A DNA stretch of 64,000 bases from Takakia lepidozioides (taxonomy: Eukaryota; Streptophyta; Takakiopsida; Takakiales; Takakiaceae): assembly GCA_030704615.1 (NCBI GenBank), contig CM060734.1, positions 11,284,001 through 11,348,000 of the forward strand, given 5' to 3'. The notes under the pieces were generated by a model. The model saw only the letters and a list, made by a program, of their open reading frames with translations, ran no database searches and was not told where the DNA came from. The position numbers were made by a program, and so were the translations under genes. Positions 25,216 to 34,525 of the stretch are shown here, one piece after another; positions within the stretch are counted from its first letter, which is position 1, and the number at the start of each line of letters is the position of its first letter.

Positions 25216-26744
25216 CTGCTCAAAGCAACCAAGTACACATATGATCCACACTGAATAAGGCATACTCATAGTATGCTTAAAAACAAAGCATAAAATTTAC
25301 TCGTATAAGCTCCTTCAGCTTCACAATATTAGAGAAGGGATGATTCAACTTGCTGCAGGTTTAGCTAGTGACACCTGACATACCACATTTACCATCATGG
25401 ACATCAAGAGCGGAAACTGACCCTTTCTATCATATATTGCAGATCCCTACATATTCCTGGGAGTATGCACACAAGGCACATTTCTGCAGCACATTCTCAA
25501 ATCAACCTCCCTCTGATAAAAAGGTCTTGGATGTTATGTATGAATGCAGTCTTCAATCAGCACAAACCATACAACCATGCTTGACAAGGAAACGTCTATT
25601 CAACCCCACTAATGTGCTTGAAGGAGGCAGAGGACAAAATGATATCATCGACCAACAGATTCAGTTGGGTGCTCCTATGCCTGTCTCTTGCAGGATGTAA
25701 GGCTGAGTAGGAGACAGTGAGCACCCCATCTCCAGAGAAGACTCTGGTATATGCACGAAATGCTGACCGAGAGGAGGCCACATGGCACTGGTGCACTTGT
25801 AGGTGTGAGATCAAACAGAGTCAAGTGCCTATTACAGGACCAAACAGATTCCCATTGGCATTTTGACACATGTGCCAGCCAAGCAGAGTGTGCATTGCCA
25901 CGTCCTCAAAACTGGACTTGTTCGTTGAATCAAGACACTTCGCAGTCCAGAATGGGAATACATACCCATTTGGTCTCAGGGAGAAGGCGGCCCAGCCATC
26001 GTACTCCAACACGAGGCATGCTCTCAAAAGTTTTGTTACTTAGTCCCAACTTAGATAGCCTCTCCAGTACAGAATCAGTCTCCTCTTTACCCTGTACCCA
26101 TGAACCACCAAGAAATCAACCAACAAAATACCCTAATCTGACTTGCCCATGCACAGTAGGGCAAACACCTTCAACAAAATGATAGCTATCAAAGCTCATT
26201 AAAACAGTTTAAAATCTCTTACTAACAGTAGCCCCTATTCAGTGTCCTGCCCTTATAGTACCATTTGCAGTGATGACTTTGCTTGTTGCTTGCTCATCAA
26301 GGATACAATTAGACACATATCATTTTCAGCCCTTTTCTCACCTTAAGTCTCCACCAAAAATAAACGAATTCTCAACACTACATCGAAATTCCACAGGCCA
26401 TGCCATACAGACAGCTTCAGTCGTTGGAAGCAGACCTTGGGAATAAATCCTAGTTGGAAAAGGCTCCGACACGAGTAGAAGTGAACTGTTTTGCAATACA
26501 ACAATGGCATTGACTTGCTACTATTACCATACTATTTAGGACTGCTACTGCTTTAACAAAATTATGCAAACATCACTTGTGAGATAGGTACACACTAGCT
26601 CATTCCAAACATAAAATATCGATGTTGGAGGAGGTAATATGAAATAGTGCTATTGCAGCAGTACCGACTGTAAATACACCCAGTCATTCTGCAAACTTCT
26701 GTACATTCAGCATTTACGTTATAAGCCACACAGTAGTCATGTGC
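25216..26744. other. Unassigned region, possible copia-like RT trace at 25614-25660
   Basis: On the minus strand a short stretch LLVDDIILSSASFKHI resembles the YVDDI strand of Ty1/copia reverse transcriptase. The residues before it do not align to the family, so this is weak. Nothing else could be recognised. 26200-26740 holds no frame of note. Confidence 0.25.
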
Positions 26745-26746
26745 TA

Positions 26747-26965
26747 CTGTGGAAAAGATTCACAGTATCTGCCTTAGATCATCATGTGTACTGTTAACTC
26801 AGACCCTTAATCCATACCTGTCTCTCCACCTATCGATACAAAGAAAAGGTACAAAGAGGGGGGTTCCCGTTCTGCCCCAGAAAGAAGAGCTTGGGCAGTC
26901 AACTTAGCTAGCTTGTTGGCATTGTTCTTAAGCTCTATGGTGAGAACCTGCATACATTAAGAAAG
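26747..26965 (-). repeat. Inverted copy of the eIF3d exon region
   Basis: This is the reverse complement of 22425-22648 with a modest number of substitutions, covering intron, the eIF3d exon (about 26877-26947 on the minus strand) and the following intron. In this copy the splice donor after the exon is changed from GTAACT to GGAACC, so it could not be spliced correctly. The two copies face each other 4.1 kb apart. Confidence 0.85.
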
Positions 26966-27055
26966 ACAAACTTCCTGGGACAACTTCCTGTGCAGGAAAT
27001 CTACTATGTACTTCAAAGATGGTTGTGCATGGTCATGATCAGGTTCTCAACCCAC

Positions 27056-28077
27056 CTCTGTATATTTGGCGAGTTTTATGTCGCCAATTGCATTTGAAAA
27101 ACCTATTCCTTCAAGATCATTTAGTAAAGCAACCACACAATGCAGTCCCAAGTCACCACAGGTCTTCCGCTGCATAAATTAAGATTACATCCTCATCCCA
27201 TACAACAAGGGAGTTGAGACAAAGGCTGCTGAGTGTGAGTTTATGCAGGTAACACTTACAGGCAAAGACACAATGCGATCGCCTGGAAGATGTCCATGGA
27301 TGGCTGCATACATGCATTATCCCCTAGTCACAAATTAACACCCTATCTAAAGCTGAGGATTTTATCTCTACAAAAGTCAGCAAGTTATGCAAAACAGAGA
27401 AGAGGGCAAGGGAATTTTGTACTGACATGATGAGTGCATCCTCCACAGTGGCAGTAAGAGTGCCCAACATTCCTACTGTCCAGTTCAATGGAAGCAGTCT
27501 GCACGCAACCGTTCGGGGTTAGTGTCAACTAAGAGGTTTCAACTGAGTCAAAGCAACCAATGCACCCACCCAGCTGAAGTTGTACGACCAAAGGTTGGCT
27601 TGAAACCCACTACACAAAGTCCTGCTGGCATTCGCACAGAACCTGCAACCCCCATGACATTCTTGTCAGTGTAACACTTCCCTCATCAATCAAAGTAGTG
27701 CACATCTGCGGTTTATCATTGCTTCAACCAACTCCAAAACCTCCCTTATATTCTGCATGGTTCAACATTATCCTAACTTGTTAACAACATCCACCAAGTG
27801 CGAAAATAATGTTACACACAATAACAGCACATCCCAGCCACTTCACAGAGAGATCTTTGATCCACTTGTAGACATCATGAAAGGCACACCTTTACTGAGG
27901 TTTGCTCTGAAATGTCTGCGCAATCTGTTAAGGAATACAACAGGGTAGAGAATAGGGGAAACACCTCCACCATCCACACCCAGTGCAGCAGGACAAAGGC
28001 CAGCAGCCACCGCAGCAGCAGAACCCCCTGATGACCCGCCCGAGCCCTTCTCCTTGTTATAAGGGTTACGTGTTGCC
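27056..28077 (-). pseudogene. Plant-type fatty acid amide hydrolase (amidase signature) fragment
   Basis: Exons on the minus strand spell out an amidase-signature hydrolase, which cleaves N-acylethanolamines in plants. Exon 27965-28077: [19 protein letters not shown], the amidase signature with the Ser-cisSer catalytic pair, then [15 protein letters not shown]. Exon 27570-27642: GSVRMPAG and GFKPTFGRT. Exon 27423-27498: NWTVGMLGTLTATVEDALI. A piece near 27250-27300: YAAIHGHLPGDRIVSLP. Exon 27056-27169 ends IGDIKLAKYTE, as in plant FAAH. Phases agree for the first three. The N-terminal Lys-bearing exon and the C-terminus are missing, and the YAAI exon lacks a clean acceptor. I treat it as a captured or truncated copy. 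Confidence 0.8.
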
Positions 28078-28750
28078 CTGCCACAGCCACACCAGACTTA
28101 CTCCAACTCTTGTATCACCTATGTATCACCTGATAATTCAAACACAACAAACCCATACTCAAACAGAAACATGAGAGCCACAGAAAGAGATGTAGCAAAT
28201 GGAATCACTGGGGTGCCTCCCCTTTCAACTACAGGATAAGGACAAAAGAGGACCTTCAGGAGAGTCTTGGTGCGCTCATCAGCTGTTGCATAGTTCACAC
28301 CTGCAAGCTCCGCTTTAGGCATAGCCATGAACCTCATAGAGGACCCACTATAATGCTGACAATACCATGAGGAAGGGAAATAGGTAACAGGAAAAACCAA
28401 CCACCTGACTCACGATCGAGCACTAGATGTACCGACTCCGCTGAGCACTGGACTCCTGAGCTCACAGAGACCATGGCCACTGTGGAAAAGCTCGCTGCCA
28501 TGGCCGATGACTTGAGGGGGGAAAATGCTTATGCTAGTTGCCTAACTTCGGCATCCAAGGTGCAAATTTTGAAGATTTCCGGCTAGATTTTTTGAGATTT
28601 TGTGTGATTTCGAGATTTGGTGACTTCTTAAAAAAAGATCTCGTTACAAGAATTTATGAATTATTTAATGTTGGACAGCATAGGCAGGTACGGAAAAAAT
28701 TAAATTAAATTTATTTTAGAAAAGAGAAACACTTGGGAGCTTGTAAACCC
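28078..28750. other. No recognised gene; open minus frame 28119-28400
   Basis: A 93-codon minus frame (28119-28400) includes KAELAGVNYATADERTKTLL and a hydrophobic tail. It lies upstream of the amidase exons but does not match the amidase N-terminus. I do not recognise it. The remainder is AT-rich. Confidence 0.3.
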
Positions 28751-29251
28751 AGATTCTCGCCCACCCCGTTATTCCTCTTCCTCTACGGGTATTGAGTTAT
28801 CACGGGGATGTCTGCTCGGTAAAGCAGGCTAGCGAGATAGGCAGGATCCAACGGAGAGGAGTCAGAATCATTCACACAGTTTAACAGCACATCCTCACTC
28901 ACACCTTCTTCATCCAAAACTCACACACAGGTACATTAGGGTTTGCACACCAAAACGTACACCGCCGCCTTAAGTGTCGTGTTGATCTCTTTTATAAACG
29001 AAGGCCCACAATCTCATCTAACCAAGTGGCAAGCCCTGATTGTTTATTTGGATTTCATCTGGGTGTCTGTCCAGATAGGACGCCACCTCATTATATTTTA
29101 GAGATAAACTAGCTGTTAATATAAGACAATACTTAGTTTTAAAATAGATTATTTCCAGCTGGTTTCATCCAAGCCATTTTCCAACGGTCATCATCCAGCG
29201 TCTGTTCATCCACATGTCGAAAAGGTAGGTAGAAGGAATCTAGCCATTACA
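28751..29251 (-). repeat. LTR (3' LTR of minus-strand Ty3/gypsy remnant)
   Basis: The ~500-bp sequence is about 90 percent or more identical to the reverse complement of 31787-32281. Read on the minus strand it starts TGTAATGGCTAGATTC and ends GGGTGGGCGAGAATCT. Its position 3' of the integrase on the same strand identifies it as the 3' LTR. Confidence 0.8.
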
Positions 29252-29527
29252 TATGTAAAGCCTCCTGGCACACAGAGAAGCGAACTCCAGCGAGCTATCG
29301 AACAAATAGTATGCTCAAGACAAGGAGCAGTGTCACTCAAGGTCACATCAAGATAGGATGAAAAAACCGCAACAAGGAAAACCTTGCTCTGCAATTTGAG
29401 CGAAGGGCAAAACCTTGTTGGGGAAAAACCCTATCTTGTGAGGTGTGCAACCTGGAGAACTACAAAGAGAAATGAGATAGATCCTAGGTAGGGAGCAGCT
29501 GAATAAAAGATAGTGTCATGAGTAAGT
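29252..29527. other. Non-coding stretch between integrase and 3' LTR
   Basis: No gene. The purine-rich CAGGAGGC (minus strand) about 10 bp before the LTR is a weak candidate polypurine tract. Confidence 0.35.
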
Positions 29528-30916
29528 CTAGGTAGCAACAGAATCATAATCAAGCCGAGCACGCTTCTTTGGAGTTAAAACCACATGACGATTATCCACG
29601 TTGAGGCATGTCAAATCAAACTGCAGCTTAGAAAGGACAAGTTGAGAAACATGAATTGTCCCTACAATCTCCGCCGTAGAAGGATGCTGAGGAAGGAGAC
29701 GGTACTGTCGACCAGGCAGAATCGCATGAATCAGATAAGGCACATCGATCCGCATCTTGGATTTGGTGACCTGTTTGCCAGGCTGCAATCGACACAAACA
29801 GTCTAGCCTAGAGAAAAAATTTCAGAGTAAACAACCCTACGGTTATAATTTCTAGCATGAGCAACTTGAGAAAACTGAATGTTGTGTTTAGCAGTCTCTA
29901 ACAAACACAAACAATGAAAAGTGAGGTGAGTAAGAAAGTCTTCCCATATGATGGGCTCCTCAACCTGAGTTTGAAGCACAGGGACCTGAAGAGGGGTGCG
30001 AGCCTTGCGGCCATACAATAATTCAAAAGGGGAAAAGCGAGTGATGGCATGTACCGAGGTACTGTAGGCAAATATGAGAATGGGTAGAGTAACATCTCAT
30101 TCTTCAGTGAGAGCCCCATTCTTTTCTAACAACTGGCACATGGTTTTGTTGAACCTCTCTGTAAGCCCGTTGCACTGGGGGTTGTAGGGAGCAGTCAAAC
30201 AATGCTTGACATCTAAATTAAAGCACACAACATCCATCAGCAGGTTACAAAACTCAGTACCCTGATTGGTTAAAATTTCAAGGGGACAACCATGGCGTAG
30301 CAGGATTTCATCAAAGAAGAATTGAACCACCTCGTCACTGTCCTTAGCAACCAATGGTCGGATCTCAACCCACTAAGACAGGTAATCAGTAGCCACACCA
30401 ATGTAGCTATTGCCCTTAGTCGTAGTTTTGAGGGGTCCAACAAGATCAAGACCAACTCGGACAAACATCTCAGTCACCGGAATTGGTTGTAATTTTAAGA
30501 GGAGCTATGGTCCTAGGCAGCAGTGTTTTAGACTTACATGGAACACACTTAGAAATGAAATCTGCCACATCCTTAGTTAACCCCTTCCAATGGTACTTTT
30601 CCTGGAGTCGCTTGACAATTTTATCAACGCCTAGATGACCAGTATATAGTGAGCAATGGTAAAGCCCAAGCAATGCAGGCATAGAGCTCCTAGTAGGGAC
30701 CTCCACGGCAGTCTCTTGCCCATGAACATGAACTACCTTAAGCAACTTACCTTCATGCTCCCGATGAGAGGGGAGATGATAGTTGACTTGCCTGATGAGA
30801 CGGGAAGAGAGGCCCAATAGATGAGTGTTGGTCTTACACTTCTGGAGGAGGACTTGGTGAAGTAGGTCCTCCATGGTTGCAGCTGCCATAGCCAGCCCTT
30901 GGGTTAGTGTGAGCAT
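29528..30916 (-). pseudogene. Ty3/gypsy integrase, truncated 5' part of pol missing
   Basis: Integrase inserts retrotransposon cDNA. The first frame (30916-30470) holds the zinc-binding domain with HCSLYTGHLGVDKIV and CVPCK (H2C2). The catalytic core follows in an offset frame (30464-30270 and 30354-30097): LDLVGPL and, after TNQGTEFCN, YNPQCNGLTERFNKTM, giving the D, D and E of the DDE triad (core Asp within the TNQGTEF segment is Asn-shifted: TNQG replaces the usual TDxG, so the second Asp is lost). A C-terminal part with FSPFELLYGRKARTPL lies at 30018-29803, and 29797-29528 has further pol tail. Protease, RT and RNase H are absent. Several stops and frame changes mark decay. Confidence 0.8.
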
Positions 30917-31218
30917 AACGGAGTGTCCGCCTCAGTGATCTCCAGGGGAAGGCTTTTAGCTCAACTGAATGACAAAGGAGACTTCATGAAGATGCAACCA
31001 AGGACAATGAAGCACAGAAGCAGATTTCCCTATGGAGAGGATTCAGTGCCAAAACCAGAACTAGAAGGAGAAATGTACAGTTCAATCAGAGAAGAGAGAG
31101 TGATATCATACCTAGAATATGACCGCAGTGACAGGACAGCACGCTAAACCAACCTCAACCAGCAGAAAATGAAAGCAAATCCCATTCAGACATAAGATCA
31201 GGGGGAAGAAAATGAATA
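30917..31218. other. Unassigned, short plus frame 30923-31147
   Basis: A 74-codon plus frame rich in charged residues lies here, in a different frame from the ORF at 31219. It may be an upstream exon of that ORF. No family recognised. Confidence 0.25.
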
Positions 31219-31662
31219 GTGGCAAACAAAGCAAGTAAATCAGATCCGTTAGGAGAGGAAGAAGGTAATGTTGAAATATCCGAAGAATTTGATCCACGGA
31301 AAGACATTGAAGCAGGACATTTTGTGGGTGTGCATGTTGAGAACGAACAACTACAAAATGGTGTTCCATTTTGGGTGGGCAAAGTGTTGAACATAACGCG
31401 ACAAACGCATGATGATGGCAAAATCTATATTATGTGGTACTGGCCGAAAACACCCAAAAACATCCCAAAAAATGCAATTGTAGTGTCACTACAATACAAC
31501 AACTGTTTGTACAGAACTTGGGTACCAAGTGATGATGGTGAAGACGACATTCCAGTGGACTCTGTATTTATTGGCTCCTCCCTAAAGAAGAGACTACCAT
31601 CACTATCAAAAATATGTCAACTCCCTGTTACACCCTCCCCATATAACGCCTGCCCTAAATGA
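31219..31662 (+). CDS. Hypothetical protein, 147 aa, possible BAH/Tudor-like reader fold
   Basis: The frame starts with an acidic segment (EEEGNVEISEEFDP), then AGHFVGVHVENEQLQNGVPF followed by WVGKVLNI, a KIYIMWYWPK strand and NCLYRTWVPSDDGEDD. The pattern of a valine-rich strand, PFWVGKV and a WYWP strand is like the small beta-barrels (BAH/Tudor/SH3-like) that occur in the C-termini of some transposon proteins. I infer a fold only; no family is recognised. It lies between the two oppositely oriented pieces of an LTR element, 125 bp before the LTR at 31787, and ends cleanly at TGA/TAA-type stop 31660-31662. Confidence 0.4.
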   Translation: MANKASKSDPLGEEEGNVEISEEFDPRKDIEAGHFVGVHVENEQLQNGVPFWVGKVLNITRQTHDDGKIYIMWYWPKTPKNIPKNAIVVSLQYNNCLYRTWVPSDDGEDDIPVDSVFIGSSLKKRLPSLSKICQLPVTPSPYNACPK

Positions 31663-31786
31663 ACCTTTCCTCAGATTACACCCGGTCCTGCACTTCCCCA
31701 ATAAGACTTTTATGAAATTGCATATTCCATGTTATTAAGTAATTTGATAGTAAATTACCAAGGGGCCTGATTTGTGCGCTGTAGCT

Positions 31787-32281
31787 TGTAATGGCTAGAT
31801 TCATTCTACCTATCTTTTTGACATGTAGATGAACAGACGCTGGATGATGACCGTTGGAAAAGGGCTTGGATGAAACCAACTGGAAACAATCTATTTTTAA
31901 ACTAAGTATTGTCTTATATTAACAGCTAGTTTATCTCTAAAATAGAATGAGGTGGCGTCCTATCTGGACAGACACCCGGATGGAATCCAAATAAGCAATC
32001 AGGGCTTGCCACTTGGTTAGATGAGATTGTGGGCCTTCGTTTATAAAAGAGATCAACACGACGCTTAAGGCGGCGGTGTACGTTTGGTGTGTAAACCCTA
32101 GTGTACCTGTGTGTGAGTTTTGGATGAAGAAGGTGTGAGTGAGGATGTGCTGTTAAACTGTGTGAATGATTCTAACTCCTCTCCGTTGGATCCTGCCTAT
32201 CTCGCTAGCCTGCTTTACCGAGCACACATCCCCGTGATAGCTCAAGTAGAGGAAGAGGAATAACGGGGTGGGCGAGAATCT
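31787..32281 (+). repeat. LTR (5' LTR of plus-strand Ty3/gypsy remnant)
   Basis: This 495-bp sequence is the inverted counterpart of 28751-29251. It starts TGTAATGGCTAGATTC. It is followed by a G run, and 195 bp further by a gag-like start, so it is best read as a 5' LTR of a plus-strand copy. CAAGGGGCCTGATTTGTG lies just outside it, at 31759-31776. Confidence 0.75.
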
Positions 32282-32291
32282 TGGTGGAGAA

Positions 32292-32313
32292 GGGGGGGGG
32301 GGGGGGGGGGGGG
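32292..32313 (+). repeat. Poly-G run of 22 bases
   Basis: An uninterrupted G homopolymer lies 10 bp inside the element from the LTR edge, where the primer-binding site would be expected. Its exact length may be uncertain because of sequencing error. Confidence 0.85.
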
Positions 32314-32476
32314 CAGGATTTTGTTAATCATTAGCTGCACATTCCTTCCTTGTACGTCAAGTAGTTGTACGCTGACACTGTTACCATGGCGGCGCTCTAC
32401 TGTTTCAGTTCTCGCTCGTGTTTTTGCTTGCTCCTGGCTTTCACAGTATCTGCTTGCGTTTCTGTAACCTGCGGCA

Positions 32477-32746
32477 ATGGCCTCGTCTTCTAATCCTCCA
32501 ACTGACGCTGAGCTTAACGCGTACAAAGAAACTCCCGCTGGTTATTTTGAGTCGATTTTTGCCAGCATCGTGCGTGCTTCGGTTGATCCTAGCCTGGTGG
32601 TTGAAGTTGATTATCCGCCTCTTGGTGCTCCGGTTGAACGCCCTGAATTGGTCCTCGACATGCCTTCTGATCACTGGGTGGCTCAGTTTGAGTTGACCGC
32701 TGCGTTGGAGGGTCTGAAGCCCACCCACACTCCTTATATTTGGTAG
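32477..32746 (+). pseudogene. Probable gag N-terminal fragment of LTR element
   Basis: An 89-codon frame begins MASSSNPPTDAELNAYKETP and ends at TAG 32744-32746. Its position, shortly after the 5' LTR and leader, is that of gag. There is no capsid or zinc-knuckle motif because the element is interrupted right after by an inverted LINE fragment. The assignment as gag rests on position only. Confidence 0.4.
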
Positions 32747-32793
32747 CCAGGAATTGAAGGAGACCTCTATAGATAAGGCCTAGCCGGCCAGGG

Positions 32794-33675
32794 TCATTGC
32801 TCAAGGGCTTCTTGAAGTTGCTTGCCCAGGGTGCGGGCATAGGAGGTAAGTAGCAAGATAGTACCTATGCCAAAGTTGTCGGTGGGGAGCTGGGTAAGAG
32901 CATTGGGGGTGCTGGTGGGTAGGCCGCAAATGCGTTTAGTGAGTTGGATGAAGAGGGAGAGTTTGGGACGGATGGATACCGGGGATTTGAGGAGGGCCGT
33001 ACTTCTGTCAATCAATTTAGCGATTGTAGTGGATTTTTGTAGGTGCCAAGTAAGGGAGGGGACTAGTTGTATGCCTAGGTAGGTGTAGGGTTCGTCAGGG
33101 CCTAAGAAGGGGAAATTTTTGTTTTGGTAGTGGATATACAATTTGCAATGTGAGGCTGTCGTGGCTTTGGTGAGTTTGCTATGATGGGTAGCTGCGGTGA
33201 CAGCACATTTGTGGAGGCTGAGCTCCATGCCAGACCATTGATTAAATCTAAATAGTTTGTATGCTTGTCAGTTGATATGTTGAGGGGTGTGGGCAAGGAT
33301 GGCAAGGTCATCTGCGTAGGCCGCCGCAAAGATGGTATTGTTAGAGGTTTTATAGCGGTAGCCTATCTTACCTCGGTCGATCCATCTAAGAAGGGGCTCT
33401 AGGAAGATGATGAATAGGTAAGGGCTGAGGGTATCTCCTTGGATAGTGCCTCGCAAAATTGGGATAGGGGGAGTGGAACCGTAGTATGAGCCAGAATATT
33501 CTATGGAGCTGTCGGTATAGATGTTGTCGATGAGTTGTATAGTGTCAGTGGGATAGCCTGTCGAGCGGCTTTTACTCACCCATCCCTTCGCTATCCGAGG
33601 TGGAAACTCCAAGATAGAAGAGTTGGATATCTCTAAGCACTCAGCCCGCTCAAAACAATCAGTCATGACCTGCAA
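32794..33675 (-). pseudogene. LINE reverse transcriptase fragment, same family as 5.7-13.4 kb
   Basis: One minus frame from 33675 to 32794 has STPPIPILRGTIQGDTL, then FAAAYADDLAILAH with the catalytic YADD, and EPYTYLGIQL, the thumb-region strand typical of non-LTR RTs. The segment from about GYPTDTIQL (33570) to IQGD is nearly the same as the last residues of the LINE at 13.2-13.36 kb, so the two are one family and this copy supplies the part missing there. An in-frame TGA at 33268-33270 interrupts it. The upstream residues (33675-33580) do not match the LINE and belong to a different sequence joined there. Confidence 0.85.
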
Positions 33676-34165
33676 CTAGTGAATCATGGTTGTGCTTCCT
33701 ATTTGTATTCCTTCATGCCTTCATGTTATCAATTTACCTTACCGTGTATACTGAAGCATCAGATTGCTTCAGTATCTACTAAGTTCCAGTTAATCATGCA
33801 TTCATTCCACAGCTTCTCTTGTGTCTCTCTACACAGTATGTTTGTAACGATTCAGTATCGGATTAAGATTAATCATGTATCGTGCCTATGCCATGGTGTC
33901 TCTATTCTATCCTACTGTATAATTCTACAGCTTGCATGAACTAAGCCTCATTCAAGTCATCATCTCCTCTTCACTGTTTCCCGCTCTCCGTTATGTTTTC
34001 TTCCTCCTTTCCACAAGTCGCCCTCTCCCAGAAGTGATCCCCTTCCTGTTGCCGCTCTCCTAATCTACCCGCAAACTGTTCTAACCACCTAATTAACTAA
34101 CCGTCACCCCTAAAGTAACACGTTCCCTCTGCAGATGTCGTTCCCTGTCAATGATAATTGTTCCT
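33676..34165. other. No gene seen
   Basis: T- and C-rich sequence without a domain in any frame. It may be the upstream region of the methyltransferase-like copy 1. Confidence 0.4.
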
Positions 34166-34166
34166 C

Positions 34167-34400
34167 ATGTACTGTGACAGGCTGTGTCAAGCTGTGCCGA
34201 GCTATGACTGGCTGTGTAAAGCTGTGTCGGGCTGTGACTGGCTGTGCGAAGCTGTGTTGGCTGTGTGAAGCTGTGTCGGGCTGTGACTGGCTGTGCAAAG
34301 CTTTGTCGGGCTGTGACTGGCTGTGTAAAGCTGTGTCGGGCTATGATTGGCTGTGCGAAGCTGTGTCGGGCTGTGACTGGCTGTGTGAAGCTAGCGACCA
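34167..34400. repeat. Minisatellite, 30-bp unit (GCTGTG-rich)
   Basis: About eight copies of a 30-bp unit built from two 15-bp halves (GGCTGTGACTGGCTG and TGYAAAGCTGTGTCG). All three plus frames and the minus frames stay open and give periodic Cys/Val/Lys or Gln/Pro/Ser strings, which are repeat artefacts. Confidence 0.9.
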
Positions 34401-34525
34401 CACATTCGACCAGTGGCTACACAAAGCAACCTTCTGAAGCCAGGTAAGGCATTCACAAAACCCTTTTCAAATGATTGTGCACATTCGTACTCTCTCCCAA
34501 ATTCTTATGATTTTTCTTGCTGCAG

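Noticed and set aside
25596-26027. Ty1/copia reverse transcriptase
   Set aside because: Only a short VDDII-like strand fits; the residues around it do not match RT or integrase.
28751-32281. Single DNA transposon with 500-bp terminal inverted repeats
   Set aside because: The enclosed integrase is Ty3/gypsy type and ends next to one repeat as an LTR element would; a gag-like start follows the other repeat outward.
34165-34437. Cys-rich repeat peptide (CVKLCRAVTG-type) as a secreted repeat protein
   Set aside because: All frames on both strands are open because of the 30-bp repeat; there is no signal peptide or conserved flank.
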